Origin: Curvibacter sp. | GTDB lineage: Bacteria > Pseudomonadota > Gammaproteobacteria > Burkholderiales > Burkholderiaceae_C | DNA length: 64,000 nt | Assembly (NCBI GenBank): GCA_020248905.1 | Contig: JADCGR010000003.1 | Coordinates: 42,423 to 106,422 of the forward strand | Direction: 5' to 3' | In this document: one piece after another, positions 1-8,282 of the stretch | How the letters are laid out: each line of letters begins with the position of its first letter | Numbering within the stretch: the first letter of the stretch is position 1 | Translations under genes and position numbers: made by a program | Notes under the pieces: model-generated | Databases searched by the model: none | Told to the model about the DNA's origin: nothing | What the model saw: the letters and a program-made list of their open reading frames with translations, nothing else

Positions 1-680
1 CCGATCATCAGCGCGTCCGCTCCCGTGGCGCGCAGCACAGCCCGGGCTTTTTCGGGAGAGGTGATATCGCCATTGGCCACAACGGGGATGCGCAGCGCGG
101 CCTTAACGGCGGCAATGGTCTCGTATTCGGCCGCGCCCGTGTAGCCCTGCTCGCGCGTACGGCCGTGAATAGTGATCATCTGCACACCAGCGCTTTCGGC
201 GGCGCGGGCAATGGCTAGGGCGTTCTTGTTGGCTTGGCACCATCCGGTGCGCATCTTGAGCGTAACCGGCACACCGTGGGGCAGGCACGCCTCGACTACG
301 GCACTGACGATCTGGATGGCCAGCGATTCGTCCTGCATCAGGGCCGAGCCGGCCCATTTATTGCAGACCTTCTTGGCGGGGCAGCCCATATTTATGTCAA
401 TGACCTGCGCACCGCGCTCGATGTTGTAGACGGCCGCCTCGGCCATCATGGGCGCGTCAGTCCCGGCGATCTGCACGGCGATGGGGCCAGCTTCTCCCTC
501 GTGGTTGGCGCGGCGCGAAGTCTTAAGGCTGCTCCACAGGTCCTTGCGCGAGGTCACCATTTCGCTCACCGCATACCCTGCGCCCAGCGATTTGCAAAGA
601 CGCCGGAAAGGGCGATCTGTCACGCCCGCCATTGGTGCCACGAACAGGTTGTTCGGAAGTTCGAAGGAACCGATCTTCAT
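1..680 (-). CDS. dusB: tRNA-dihydrouridine synthase B, 3' part beyond the window
   Basis: FMN-dependent reductase that makes dihydrouridine in the D-loop of tRNAs. Reading the minus strand from the ATG at 680 gives MKIGSFELPNNLFVAPMAGV, then VQIAGTDAPMMAEAA, the DusB signature DINMGCPAKKVCNK with its catalytic cysteine, LKMRTGW, and the FMN-binding TIHGRTREQGYTG. The frame is still open at base 1, so the last ~100 residues lie outside the window. It is divergent from the YqaA-like gene. The N-terminus matches the usual DusB start, which supports this start codon. Confidence 0.93.
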   Translation of the reverse strand, partial: MKIGSFELPNNLFVAPMAGVTDRPFRRLCKSLGAGYAVSEMVTSRKDLWSSLKTSRRANHEGEAGPIAVQIAGTDAPMMAEAAVYNIERGAQVIDINMGCPAKKVCNKWAGSALMQDESLAIQIVSAVVEACLPHGVPVTLKMRTGWCQANKNALAIARAAESAGVQMITIHGRTREQGYTGAAEYETIAAVKAALRIPVVANGDITSPEKARAVLRATGADALMI

Positions 681-811
681 GACGGAGGGCGTTGAGGGGA
701 TGGCTGGGAAATGGACGCCGCGCGAGGATGACGCGTTTGCCGCTACCGGTATTCTATCTGCACAAAATTTCAGCAATTGAAATGGCGCGCGTCTGCACAG
801 GCGAGCCTGCA

Positions 812-817
812 TATACT
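812..817 (+). promoter_or_regulatory. putative -10 box (TATACT) of the YqaA-like gene
   Basis: TATACT lies only 9 bases before the ATG at 827. If it is used, transcription would begin within a few bases of the start codon and the leader would be almost absent. No clear -35 box was seen. Confidence 0.35.
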
Positions 818-826
818 GCCCGGGCT

Positions 827-1309
827 ATGGAGTCCTGGCTCAATCAAGTGCTGACGCTTTTGGCAATGCCCGAGTACGGTCTGGTCACGCTGTTCCTGAT
901 CGCCTTCGTCTCCGCCACCCTCCTGCCCATGGGCTCGGAGCCTGCGCTGTTCGGCTTGCTCAAGCTCAACCCCGATTTGTTCTGGCCCGCCGTTCTGGTG
1001 GCCACAGCGGGCAACACGCTGGGGGGAGCGGTCAGCTGGGGCATGGGCTGGGGCTCGCATCGGCTCGTGGACCGCGTCCGTCACTCCGACACCCATGTAC
1101 GCGCGCTGGACTGGCTGGAGCGTATCGGGCCTCGGGCCTGCCTGCTCAGCTGGCTGCCGGGCATTGGCGATCCGCTGTGCGCCGTCGCTGGCTGGCTGCG
1201 ACTGCCGTTCTGGCCCTGCCTGCTCTACATGGCCATCGGCAAGTTCGCGCGCTATGTCACGATGACGGCCGTGCTGCTCTGGCTGTTTCCCGGCGGGGTC
1301 AGCCTCTGA
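827..1309 (+). CDS. YqaA-family (SNARE/DedA-like) inner-membrane protein
   Basis: A 160-residue hydrophobic protein starting [18 protein letters not shown]. It has the YqaA/DedA features: [17 protein letters not shown] near the N-terminus, a glycine-rich [14 protein letters not shown] segment, then [20 protein letters not shown], and about four membrane segments. The frame stays open upstream to 692, but that extension lacks family similarity, so ATG 827 is preferred. Its 3' end overlaps the convergent tctA by 11 bases. The family is linked to membrane homeostasis; the exact role is unknown. Confidence 0.8.
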   Translation: MESWLNQVLTLLAMPEYGLVTLFLIAFVSATLLPMGSEPALFGLLKLNPDLFWPAVLVATAGNTLGGAVSWGMGWGSHRLVDRVRHSDTHVRALDWLERIGPRACLLSWLPGIGDPLCAVAGWLRLPFWPCLLYMAIGKFARYVTMTAVLLWLFPGGVSL

Positions 1310-2792
1310 CGCGCCTCAGCCGGCGCCACAGGGACGGCAGCACCAGCAGGGCAATGGATACCGCCATCAGCGTGCCCGAGAGCGGGCGCGTGAAGAAGGT
1401 GAGCCAGTCGCCCTGGCTGATGGTCAGGGCCTGACGCATGGACTGCTCAGCCATGGGGGCGAGGATCATGCCGACGATCAGCGGTGCCGCCGGGAAATCG
1501 AAGCGCCGCATCAGAAAGCCGAACAGGCCGAAGACAAAAAGCAGGCCCACGTTGAACACGGAGTTTCCGGCGCCGTACACCCCCGCAGTTGAGACCACGA
1601 TGATGCCGGCATACAGCCAGGGCGGTGGGATCTTGAGGAGCTTGACCCACAGGCTGACCAGCGGCAGGTTGAGCACCAGCAGGATGACGTTACCGACGTA
1701 AAGGCTGGCGATCAGCGTCCAGACCAGGGCACCCTGCTGGCTGAACAGCTGCGGGCCCGTCTGGATACCATAGCCCTCAAAGGCCGAGAGCATGATGGCC
1801 GCCGTCGCGGATGTCGGGATACCCAGGGTCAGCAGGGGCATGAGCACACCTGCCGCAGCAGCGTTATTGGCGGCCTCCGGTCCGGCGACGCCTTCGATCG
1901 CGCCGTGGCCGAACTCTTCCGAATGCTTGCTGAGCTTCTTCTCGGTGTAATACGAGAGCATGGTGGGCAGTTCCGCGCCCCCCGCAGGCATGGCCCCGAT
2001 GGGAAATCCGAAGAGCGCGCCGCGTATCCAGGCCTTCCAGGAGCGTGCCCAGTCCTGCGCGCTGAGCCAGAGGCTACCCGACATCTTCATGACCTCGCCA
2101 CCGCGTGATTCACGCCCCTGCCAGGCAAGGTACAGGGCTTCGCCCACCGCAAACAGGCCAACAGCCACCACCGTGACCTCCAGCCCGTCGAGCAGCTCCG
2201 GACGGCCGAACGTGAAGCGCGGCTGACCGGTCTGCAGGTCAATACCCACCAGGCCGCACAGCAGGCCCGCGAACAGGCTCAAGAGCCCACGCAGGATCGA
2301 ACTGCCAAGCACCGCCGACACCGCCACGAGCGACAGAACCATCAGGCTGAAGTACTCCGCTGGTCCGAAGGCCAGCGCAGCGTCCACTACCCAGGGTGCA
2401 ACGAAAGTCAGCGCGAGCGTCCCGATGGTACCCGCCACAAAACTGCCAATCGCCGCCGTTGCCAAAGCCTGGCCCGCCCGGCCACGCCGCGCCATCTTGT
2501 TGCCCTCCAGCGCCGTGACGACCGCACCCGACTCGCCGGGCGTGTTGAGCAAGATGGAGGTGGTGGAACCGCCATAGGCAGCGCCGCAATAGATGCCCGC
2601 GAACATCACGAACATGCTGGTTGCCGGCACCTGGTAGGTCAGGGGCAGCAGCAGTGCGATGGTCAGCGCCGGACCGATGCCGGGCAGCACCCCCACCAGC
2701 GTGCCCAGCAGGCAGCCCGCCAGCCCCCACAGCAGTGTCGTGGGCTGCAAGGCATTGGCAAAACCGCCCATCAGCGCCTGGAATCCGTCCAT
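1299..2792 (-). CDS. tctA: tripartite tricarboxylate transporter, large membrane subunit TctA
   Basis: A 497-residue integral membrane protein, the normal TctA length. It forms the secondary-transport channel with TctB, fed by a periplasmic TctC. Family landmarks seen are [20 protein letters not shown] near residue 25, the repeated [20 protein letters not shown], and [20 protein letters not shown] in the second half, where the internal repeat of the fold recurs. It is the last gene of tctC-tctB-tctA, 30 bases after tctB. The substrate cannot be read from sequence; citrate, other carboxylates and aromatic acids are all known for this family. Confidence 0.93.
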   Translation of the reverse strand: MDGFQALMGGFANALQPTTLLWGLAGCLLGTLVGVLPGIGPALTIALLLPLTYQVPATSMFVMFAGIYCGAAYGGSTTSILLNTPGESGAVVTALEGNKMARRGRAGQALATAAIGSFVAGTIGTLALTFVAPWVVDAALAFGPAEYFSLMVLSLVAVSAVLGSSILRGLLSLFAGLLCGLVGIDLQTGQPRFTFGRPELLDGLEVTVVAVGLFAVGEALYLAWQGRESRGGEVMKMSGSLWLSAQDWARSWKAWIRGALFGFPIGAMPAGGAELPTMLSYYTEKKLSKHSEEFGHGAIEGVAGPEAANNAAAAGVLMPLLTLGIPTSATAAIMLSAFEGYGIQTGPQLFSQQGALVWTLIASLYVGNVILLVLNLPLVSLWVKLLKIPPPWLYAGIIVVSTAGVYGAGNSVFNVGLLFVFGLFGFLMRRFDFPAAPLIVGMILAPMAEQSMRQALTISQGDWLTFFTRPLSGTLMAVSIALLVLPSLWRRLRRVRG

Positions 2793-2822
2793 GAAAGCTC
2801 CCTACAACTTACGCACCAGACC

Positions 2823-3287
2823 CTACAGAGGCCAGCTGAATCCCGGCCCCAGACCGACGCCCAACACACGGGCAAAGATGAACCAGAACGCGGTGGCGAT
2901 GGCACCGCAAACCAGCGCGCTGCGCCAGCCCAGCGGCGCATCAAAGGCACGCGCGACACCCATGCCGCACAGCGTGGCCGGCACAACAAAGCCCAGCGGC
3001 CCCACCAGCGCCATGAATGCGACACCGGCGCCGAGCAGGCTGATCACGCGCGCATTGGCGCCGGCCAGCGGCTCGTTGCCGGGCACGCGGCCCTCGTCCG
3101 CCTGGCGCCCGCGCAGTGCGCTCACGCCATAGAGCACCGCCAGCAGCATCATCACAGCGACGACCACGGCCGGCACCAGAACCGGCCCCACCGTCATCTG
3201 CATGAGCGACTCCGGGATCACCGTGACCTGCCAGGCGGCCACAGCAGAAATGGCCAGCAGCAGGCCGGCGAGGCGCAGCGGGGTCAT
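2823..3287 (-). CDS. tctB: tripartite tricarboxylate transporter, small membrane subunit TctB
   Basis: A 154-residue protein with four predicted membrane segments: about residues 5-22, 34-55, 82-103 and 118-146, the last two including LLGAGVAFMALVGPLGFVVP. This matches the small, poorly conserved TctB/DctQ-like subunit. It sits between tctC and tctA on the same strand, as in typical tctCBA operons. The identification rests mainly on length, topology and neighbours. Confidence 0.85.
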   Translation of the reverse strand: MTPLRLAGLLLAISAVAAWQVTVIPESLMQMTVGPVLVPAVVVAVMMLLAVLYGVSALRGRQADEGRVPGNEPLAGANARVISLLGAGVAFMALVGPLGFVVPATLCGMGVARAFDAPLGWRSALVCGAIATAFWFIFARVLGVGLGPGFSWPL

Positions 3288-3336
3288 GTTGCCACCCCGC
3301 GCACCGTGCGGGGCAACCAGGCCCGGGCCGGGCCGC

Positions 3337-4311
3337 TCATGCCAGACCCAACTCTTTCATGATCGCCTCGGTATCGCGGATATTGGCGTTGATTTCGCGC
3401 TCGAAAGACGAATCCGCCAGGAATACATCGGTCCACTTGCGCGTATCCAGTTCCTTGCGCCAGGCCTCGGACGCATGCACCTTGGTCATGAAGTCCACCA
3501 GCGCATCGCGCTGCGCCGTCGTGATGCCCGGCGCCCCGAAGACGCCGCGCCAATTGGCCGCGGTCACGCGCACGCCAAGCTCGGTCAGGGTGGGCACGTC
3601 CACGCCGGGGATGCGCTTGTTGCCGGACACCGCCAGGGGAACGAGGCGGCCCGCCTTGATCTGCTCTTCAAACTCGGAATACCCTGAGATACCCGCCACC
3701 ACCTGCCCGCCCAGCAGGGCCGCGTTGGCCGGGCCGCCGCCAGCAAAAGCCACATAGGCGGCCTCGCGGGGGTTGCCGCCCAGGGCCTTGATGATGAGGC
3801 CCAGCAAGAGGTGGTCAGTGCCGCCCGCGCTGCCACCGGCCACGGAGACCGCCTTGGGATTGGCCCTGAGCGCGGCTTCCAGGTCCTTCCAGGCCTTGAT
3901 CTTGCCGCCAGCCGGGACCGCCACCACGCCGGCCTCTTCTGTCAGGCGCGCGATCGGCGTCACGTTGCGCATGGTGACCGGGCTCTTGTTGGCGATGGCC
4001 GCGCCCACCATGACCGAGCCGCCGACCATCAGGCTGTTGCCCTGGCCCTTGCGCTGGTTCACATAGCGCGGCAGACCCACCATGCCGCCTGCGCCGCCCA
4101 CGTTCTCGAACGCCATATTGCCCACCAGGCCCGCTGCCTTGGCCGCACGCTCAATCGCACGCGCGGTGCCGTCCCAGCCACCGCCGGGCGCGGCCGGGAC
4201 AAACATGTTCAGGGTCTCGAACAGGGGCTTGCCCTGGGCCCAGCCCGGCAGGGCCAGCGTCGCACCGGCTGCGGCACCCAGTCGCATGAAGTCGCGTTTT
4301 TTCATTTCCAT
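3337..4311 (-). CDS. tctC: tripartite tricarboxylate transporter substrate-binding protein (Bug family)
   Basis: Periplasmic binding protein of 324 residues. The N-terminus MEMKKRDFMRLGAAAGATL followed by LPGWAQG is a signal peptide with a Tat-like KR pair. The mature part has the Bug hallmarks FVPAAPGGGWDGTAR, FENVGGAGGMVGL, and ADSSFEREIN near the C-terminus. Three ATGs lie close together (4317, 4311, 4305). AGGAG directly abuts the first and is 6 bases from the second, so 4311 is chosen. It is the first gene of tctCBA and is divergent from a truncated tctD. The unusually charged FENVGGAGG loop places it nearer TctC proper than the commonest Bug paralogues. Confidence 0.92.
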   Translation of the reverse strand: MEMKKRDFMRLGAAAGATLALPGWAQGKPLFETLNMFVPAAPGGGWDGTARAIERAAKAAGLVGNMAFENVGGAGGMVGLPRYVNQRKGQGNSLMVGGSVMVGAAIANKSPVTMRNVTPIARLTEEAGVVAVPAGGKIKAWKDLEAALRANPKAVSVAGGSAGGTDHLLLGLIIKALGGNPREAAYVAFAGGGPANAALLGGQVVAGISGYSEFEEQIKAGRLVPLAVSGNKRIPGVDVPTLTELGVRVTAANWRGVFGAPGITTAQRDALVDFMTKVHASEAWRKELDTRKWTDVFLADSSFEREINANIRDTEAIMKELGLA

Positions 4312-4409
4312 GGTCATCTCCTGTGTAAGATTCAGCAGGCTAGCGCCTGTCCCGCTATTCTGGTGACTTGCCGCGAGAACGGCTTTCAAACGGCTGTCAA
4401 AGCACCCCC

Positions 4410-4550
4410 GTGAATACCCTAGGTCTGCACCTGCTGCTGGCTGAAGACACGCCGGACCTGGCGCTCTGGCTGAGCACCACACTGCGCCAGAGCGGTTTTC
4501 AGGTGAGCTTCGCGCACGACGGCCTCAGTGTGGAGAATTGGGCGCAATAG
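4410..4550 (+). pseudogene. tctD: truncated response regulator TctD (receiver-domain N-terminus only)
   Basis: From GTG 4410 the frame reads VNTLGLHLLLAEDTPDLALW, then STTLRQSGFQVSFAHDG, the first beta-alpha-beta of a receiver domain with the acidic pair ED. Homology stops at about codon 40, and the frame ends after the unrelated LSVENWAQ. The phosphoacceptor aspartate, the rest of the receiver, the DNA-binding domain and the partner kinase tctE are absent. It stands head-to-head with tctC, where tctD normally sits. The break marks the left edge of the accessory region that follows. Confidence 0.75.
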
Positions 4551-4601
4551 ATCCGGCCACACAAGAATAGACGAGGGTAACGCAGCGTTTGTGCATTGCT
4601 C

Positions 4602-5837
4602 ATGAAGACCATCCTCGCTCTCATCGCTGGCACCTGCCTCCCCCTTGTCGTATTTCAGACCTGGGGGGCGGGAACGGCTGCATCGGCCGCCGCGCACTAC
4701 CCGGTCGTTGGTACGGGGCAGGACAAGTGCTACAGCGAACATGGCGACGCCATCCAGTGCTCGGCGGCCGGGGCTTTTCTCTCCGGGCAGGACGCCCAGC
4801 ATCCTGGCAGACGACCCAGCTATGTCGACAACGGCGACGGTACGGTCACGGACAGGGTAACGGGACTCGTCTGGGCAAAGGCGCCCAGCCCTCCGGTTAC
4901 ATTCTTCGATCTCGACGGCTTCGCGCGGGCGAGCCGTCTTGGCGGTCACGATGATTGGCGCACGCCGACAATCCGCGAACTGTATTCGCTCATCGACTAT
5001 CGCGGCGGGTATTCGGGCGATCCGCGAACCTCGCGACCCTACATCGACACCTCCGTCTTCGAGTTCGCCTACGGTGCGGGCACAGGCCTCGGCGACGCGG
5101 CGCACGGCCGAAGGCCGATCGATGTTCAGGAGTGGAGCGCGACACGCTACGTCGGCCGGACCATGGGCGGCGACGAAACGGTCTTTGGCGTCAACTTCGC
5201 TGACGGCCGGATCAAGGGCTATCCGGTCAAGGACCCAGGCAACCGCATGCAGACGCCCAACCGGCTCGCCGTCCGACTGGTTCGAGGTCCTTCCTACGGG
5301 CGGAACGATTTCCACCCGGACGCTGAAACGGTGACCGATCGCGCAACGGGCCTGGTCTGGCAGCGGCGCAATGACGCTGGGGCGCTGCGCTGGGCGGACG
5401 CCCTGGCCTACTGCGGCGGGCTCTCGCTGGGCGGTCACCGGGACTGGAGACTGCCGAACGCGAAGGAACTTCATTCGATCGTCGACTATTCCCGAATGCC
5501 GGCCATCGATCCGCTGTTCGGGTTCAGCGATCACCTTGTCTACCTCTGGTCGTCCACCACGCATCTCGAGGGGCCGCCGCCCGCGACGGCGCCGAATCGC
5601 GCCTTCTCACGGACCGGCGAACTCGCTGTCTATGCGGCGATCGGGCCGGCGATGGGTTACATGGAGGTGCCGCCCGGATCAGGGCGACGCCGCTGGCTTG
5701 ATGTGCACGGCGCAGGAGCCATGCGAAGCGACCCGAAGACGGCGACACCCGGCGCGTTTCCCTCCGGCTTCGGCCCCCAAGGCGACGACATTCGCGGACA
5801 CAATCACGTCCTTTGCGTACGCGATCTGGCGGAGTGA
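4602..5837 (+). CDS. secreted protein with two DUF1566 (Lcl C-terminal) domains
   Basis: 411 residues with signal peptide MKTILALIAGTCLPLVVFQ. Two copies of the DUF1566/Lcl fold follow. Copy 1 (about residues 75-220) has DNGDGTVTDRVTGLVW, HDDWRTPTIRELYSLIDY and EWSATRYV. Copy 2 (about 235-405) has VTDRATGLVWQRR, HRDWRLPNAKELHSIVDY, LWSSTTH and a final VLCVRDL. The frame could also start at TTG 4596; the ATG at 4602 is chosen. No good ribosome site is visible. The gene lies directly after the tctD break and belongs to the accessory region. Function is unknown; Lcl-type domains occur in adhesins and surface proteins. Confidence 0.75.
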   Translation: MKTILALIAGTCLPLVVFQTWGAGTAASAAAHYPVVGTGQDKCYSEHGDAIQCSAAGAFLSGQDAQHPGRRPSYVDNGDGTVTDRVTGLVWAKAPSPPVTFFDLDGFARASRLGGHDDWRTPTIRELYSLIDYRGGYSGDPRTSRPYIDTSVFEFAYGAGTGLGDAAHGRRPIDVQEWSATRYVGRTMGGDETVFGVNFADGRIKGYPVKDPGNRMQTPNRLAVRLVRGPSYGRNDFHPDAETVTDRATGLVWQRRNDAGALRWADALAYCGGLSLGGHRDWRLPNAKELHSIVDYSRMPAIDPLFGFSDHLVYLWSSTTHLEGPPPATAPNRAFSRTGELAVYAAIGPAMGYMEVPPGSGRRRWLDVHGAGAMRSDPKTATPGAFPSGFGPQGDDIRGHNHVLCVRDLAE

Positions 5838-5996
5838 TGGCGCCCGGTGCGCGCGCTGGCTGCGCGCCTCGACCTCAAGGCGGCCGTGTTCGACTTGAAC
5901 GACTCGCGCGAGGGTGTGATGGACTTCCCGAAAAGCATCCTCCCCCATGCTGTTCCTGCTGTTCTCAGACCACTACCTGGCGCAGGCGCGCGCGAC

Positions 5997-6760
5997 CTAC
6001 AGCGGCAACAGCACGAGAAGCGCGGCCAGACGCGCGATGTTCTCGGCTAACCTGGCGGCGGCATCGCAGATGACTACGTAGTCACCGCCACCTCCGAGGT
6101 TGCGCTCGATACGGTCATGCGCCTGTGCCCGAGCCGCGCGAGCCACGTGAGCCCCGTGAGCCGCGTGCGAGAGATCCAGCATCGTCGGCGAGAGTCCACC
6201 CTGCGCATCCATGGCGCATGGTGTGTCGAGCAAGGCGCATGCGCATGCGTTGAACGCATTGACGGCCGGCAGCACCTCGGGCGCTGGCCGATGGGGTCGC
6301 TGCCCATGTGTGCTGTCCGGCTACGCGATCAGGAAGCGGGCGATGAAGCCGCGGCCCCGCGGCAAGGCGCCGGCGCGTTCGAGAAAGCCGCGCAGCGCCT
6401 CGGGCTGCACCACCACGCCGAAGGTGAGGCGGCGGTCGCGCAACCGGAACGACGGCTTGCTGCGGCGGTCGACCGCGATCTCGCCGCCGTCCCACAGCAC
6501 GTTGGGCAGCGCGAGGTTGCGCAGGATGGCCTGGTAGCCCTTGCCGTGCGCGTCGAACACGGCGCCCGCCTCGGCCGATATCACGGCCGCACTCGGCCAG
6601 CCGGTAACCAGCGCGTGGTAGAGCGCCTCGGGCGTGGCGTCGGCGTAGAGCAGGCGGGGAACGCTGACGGCTTGCGGCGCGGCGCCAAAGACCCGGTCGC
6701 AGGTGGTCTTGCGCTCGCCCGACTCGGCCACCGACAGCAGGTACAGCGGCACCTGAGCCG
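5997..6760 (-). pseudogene. DUF3987 (YfjI-like) protein, degenerate
   Basis: Minus-strand reading from about 6752 gives PLYLLSVAESGERKTTCDR, the DUF3987 motif usually followed by HREYE. It continues as LLYADATPEAL, GWPSAAVISAEAGAVF, ILRNLALPNVLWDGG and GRGFIARFLIA. A TAG stop at 6321 then stands where family members have tryptophan. Downstream, in shifted frames, SPTMLDLS (about 6190) and AARLAENIARLAALLVLL (about 6010) match the family C-terminus. The N-terminal third and the part between SGERK and LLYADAT are missing. It has at least one nonsense codon, frameshifts and deletions. Intact relatives are phage or island replication-associated proteins. Confidence 0.7.
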
Positions 6761-6914
6761 GCTAGTCTCCCGAGAGCCGGCCGCCGCAAGGCAGGAGAAC
6801 ACGTCGACCCCTGCCCCAGCCGCCGAGCCCATCGGCAGGCTGCGGCAACCCCTCAGCGGCCAGCCGCTGCGCCAACGATGCGCGTCGTCATTACGCGGCG
6901 CGTCGGTAGTGACG

Positions 6915-7009
6915 ACGCGTGAAAGCCCAGCGTTGGGGTCCTGGGTGTTCCAGCCGTGCGCCGCCAACAACGCGTCGATCTTGACCCGGGCGAAGGCTTC
7001 GTTGGTCAT
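6915..7009 (-). pseudogene. stub resembling the N-terminus of a type I restriction R subunit
   Basis: The ATG at 7009 overlaps the fic stop codon (ATGA). It opens MTNEAFARVKIDALLAAHGW followed by NTQDPNA, which resembles the first 27 or so residues of HsdR-like DEAD/DEAH helicase subunits. Similarity then stops. The frame runs on to 6581 in unrelated, arginine- and serine-rich sequence antisense to nothing recognisable. Type I restriction loci often carry fic just before hsdR, so this looks like a deletion scar that removed the rest of hsdR and joined it to the DUF3987 fragment. The match is by memory of the family, without alignment. Confidence 0.45.
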
Positions 7010-8199
7010 GTGCCCGCCTGTGGAGAGTCCTCGCCCGGCCCCATGTCGTTGAAGAGGGCGACATAGGGTGCGTAGCGAAAGCGCCGATTGCGCGCGTAGC
7101 CCGTCATCTCGCTGAGCACGTTCAGCTTCATCAGGCGGGAGACCAGACCGTTAGCCGCCGCATAGGTGGTGCCGGTCATTTTCTGCACGTCGCTGACCGA
7201 CACGATCGGACGGTCGAACAGCGATTCGAGCACCTTGTGGCCGTTCCCGGCGGCGCGACCGAGCTGTTCGGTGATCGCGGCGCGATGCTGCTCGCGCAAC
7301 TGGAGAATGCGTCGCGCCGTTTCTGCTGCCTCGCGAGCGACCGAAATCACTCCCCGCAGGAAGAAGGCGAGCCAGGCCTCCCATGCCCCGTAGTCGCGCA
7401 CGGCCTGCAGGTGCTCATAGTAGGACTGCCGGTGTTGCTTGAAGTAATGCGACAGGTACAGCACCGGCTTGTGAAGCACGCCCGCCTCGGTCAGCAGGAA
7501 GGTGATCAGCAGCCGCCCGACGCGGCCATTGCCGTCTAGGAACGGATGGATGGTCTCGAACTGCACATGGGCCAGCGCGATCTTCACCAACGGAGGCAGT
7601 GAGTCGTCCCCGTGCAGGAACTTCTCCAGGTCGCCCAGCGCTTGCGCAACGGCATGATGCGGCGGGGGCACGAAGGCCGCCGTGTTCAGCGTGCAGCCGG
7701 CCGGGCCGATCCAGTTCTGGGTGGTCCGCAGTTCGCCGGGTTGAAGCCGTCCACCGCGTATGCCACGCATCAGTTCCGCATGGATCTCGCGAATCAGCCG
7801 CACCGAGACCGGCAGGTCCGGGAGCCTCGCGAGGCCGTGGTTCATCGCCCGCACGTAGTTGATCACCTCATCCACATCACGAGGCAGGCGCTCGTCGAAG
7901 AGTTGCGCTTCAGCCGACAGCAGATCCTGCAGCGAGCTCTGCGTGCCTTCGATCTGGCTGGACAGGACCGCCTCCTTGCGCACGTACATGAAGACGAAGA
8001 GGTCCGCGTTCGGCAGCGTCAGCACGGAGCCGTCCAGCCGCCCCATCGCGCGGTCGGCCGCCGACAGCAGCGCTGGAAACTCGCCCGTCAGGTCGATCGC
8101 CGGCTGTGGTGGCAGCGGCGCAGGCATGAAGGCGCGGTACCCCGTCGGCTGGGAGATGTACCGTCCTGCTCTCGTCGATGACTCGGGGCGGCTGGCCAT
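7006..8199 (-). CDS. Fic-domain protein (probable AMP transferase), class II
   Basis: 397 residues. An N-terminal Fic/DOC helical domain carries the inhibitory motif SSQIEGTQSS (S80xxxE84G85), placing the auto-inhibitory helix before the Fic core (class II). The Fic core has the catalytic loop HPFLDGNGRVGR (H218 to R229) complete with the catalytic His and the Gly/Arg anion hole. A C-terminal winged-helix-like segment (VSVSDVQKMTGTTYAAANGL) follows. Length and residues suggest an active enzyme that transfers AMP from ATP to protein hydroxyls. It is translationally coupled to the hsdR-like stub and lies downstream of the integrase. It is the only apparently intact cargo gene of the island besides the DUF1566 gene. 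Confidence 0.88.
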   Translation of the reverse strand: MASRPESSTRAGRYISQPTGYRAFMPAPLPPQPAIDLTGEFPALLSAADRAMGRLDGSVLTLPNADLFVFMYVRKEAVLSSQIEGTQSSLQDLLSAEAQLFDERLPRDVDEVINYVRAMNHGLARLPDLPVSVRLIREIHAELMRGIRGGRLQPGELRTTQNWIGPAGCTLNTAAFVPPPHHAVAQALGDLEKFLHGDDSLPPLVKIALAHVQFETIHPFLDGNGRVGRLLITFLLTEAGVLHKPVLYLSHYFKQHRQSYYEHLQAVRDYGAWEAWLAFFLRGVISVAREAAETARRILQLREQHRAAITEQLGRAAGNGHKVLESLFDRPIVSVSDVQKMTGTTYAAANGLVSRLMKLNVLSEMTGYARNRRFRYAPYVALFNDMGPGEDSPQAGT

Positions 8200-8282
8200 C
8201 CGTATCGCTGCCTTTCACATGGGGCCAAAACGAACCCATATGATAGTCTGCGTTTAGCAAGGAGGAAAGATGTGTCCTTGTG

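Noticed and set aside
5838..5996. Short plus-strand frames after the DUF1566 gene (from 5847)
   Set aside because: No family resemblance on either strand; probably non-coding remains between the DUF1566 gene and the DUF3987 remnant.
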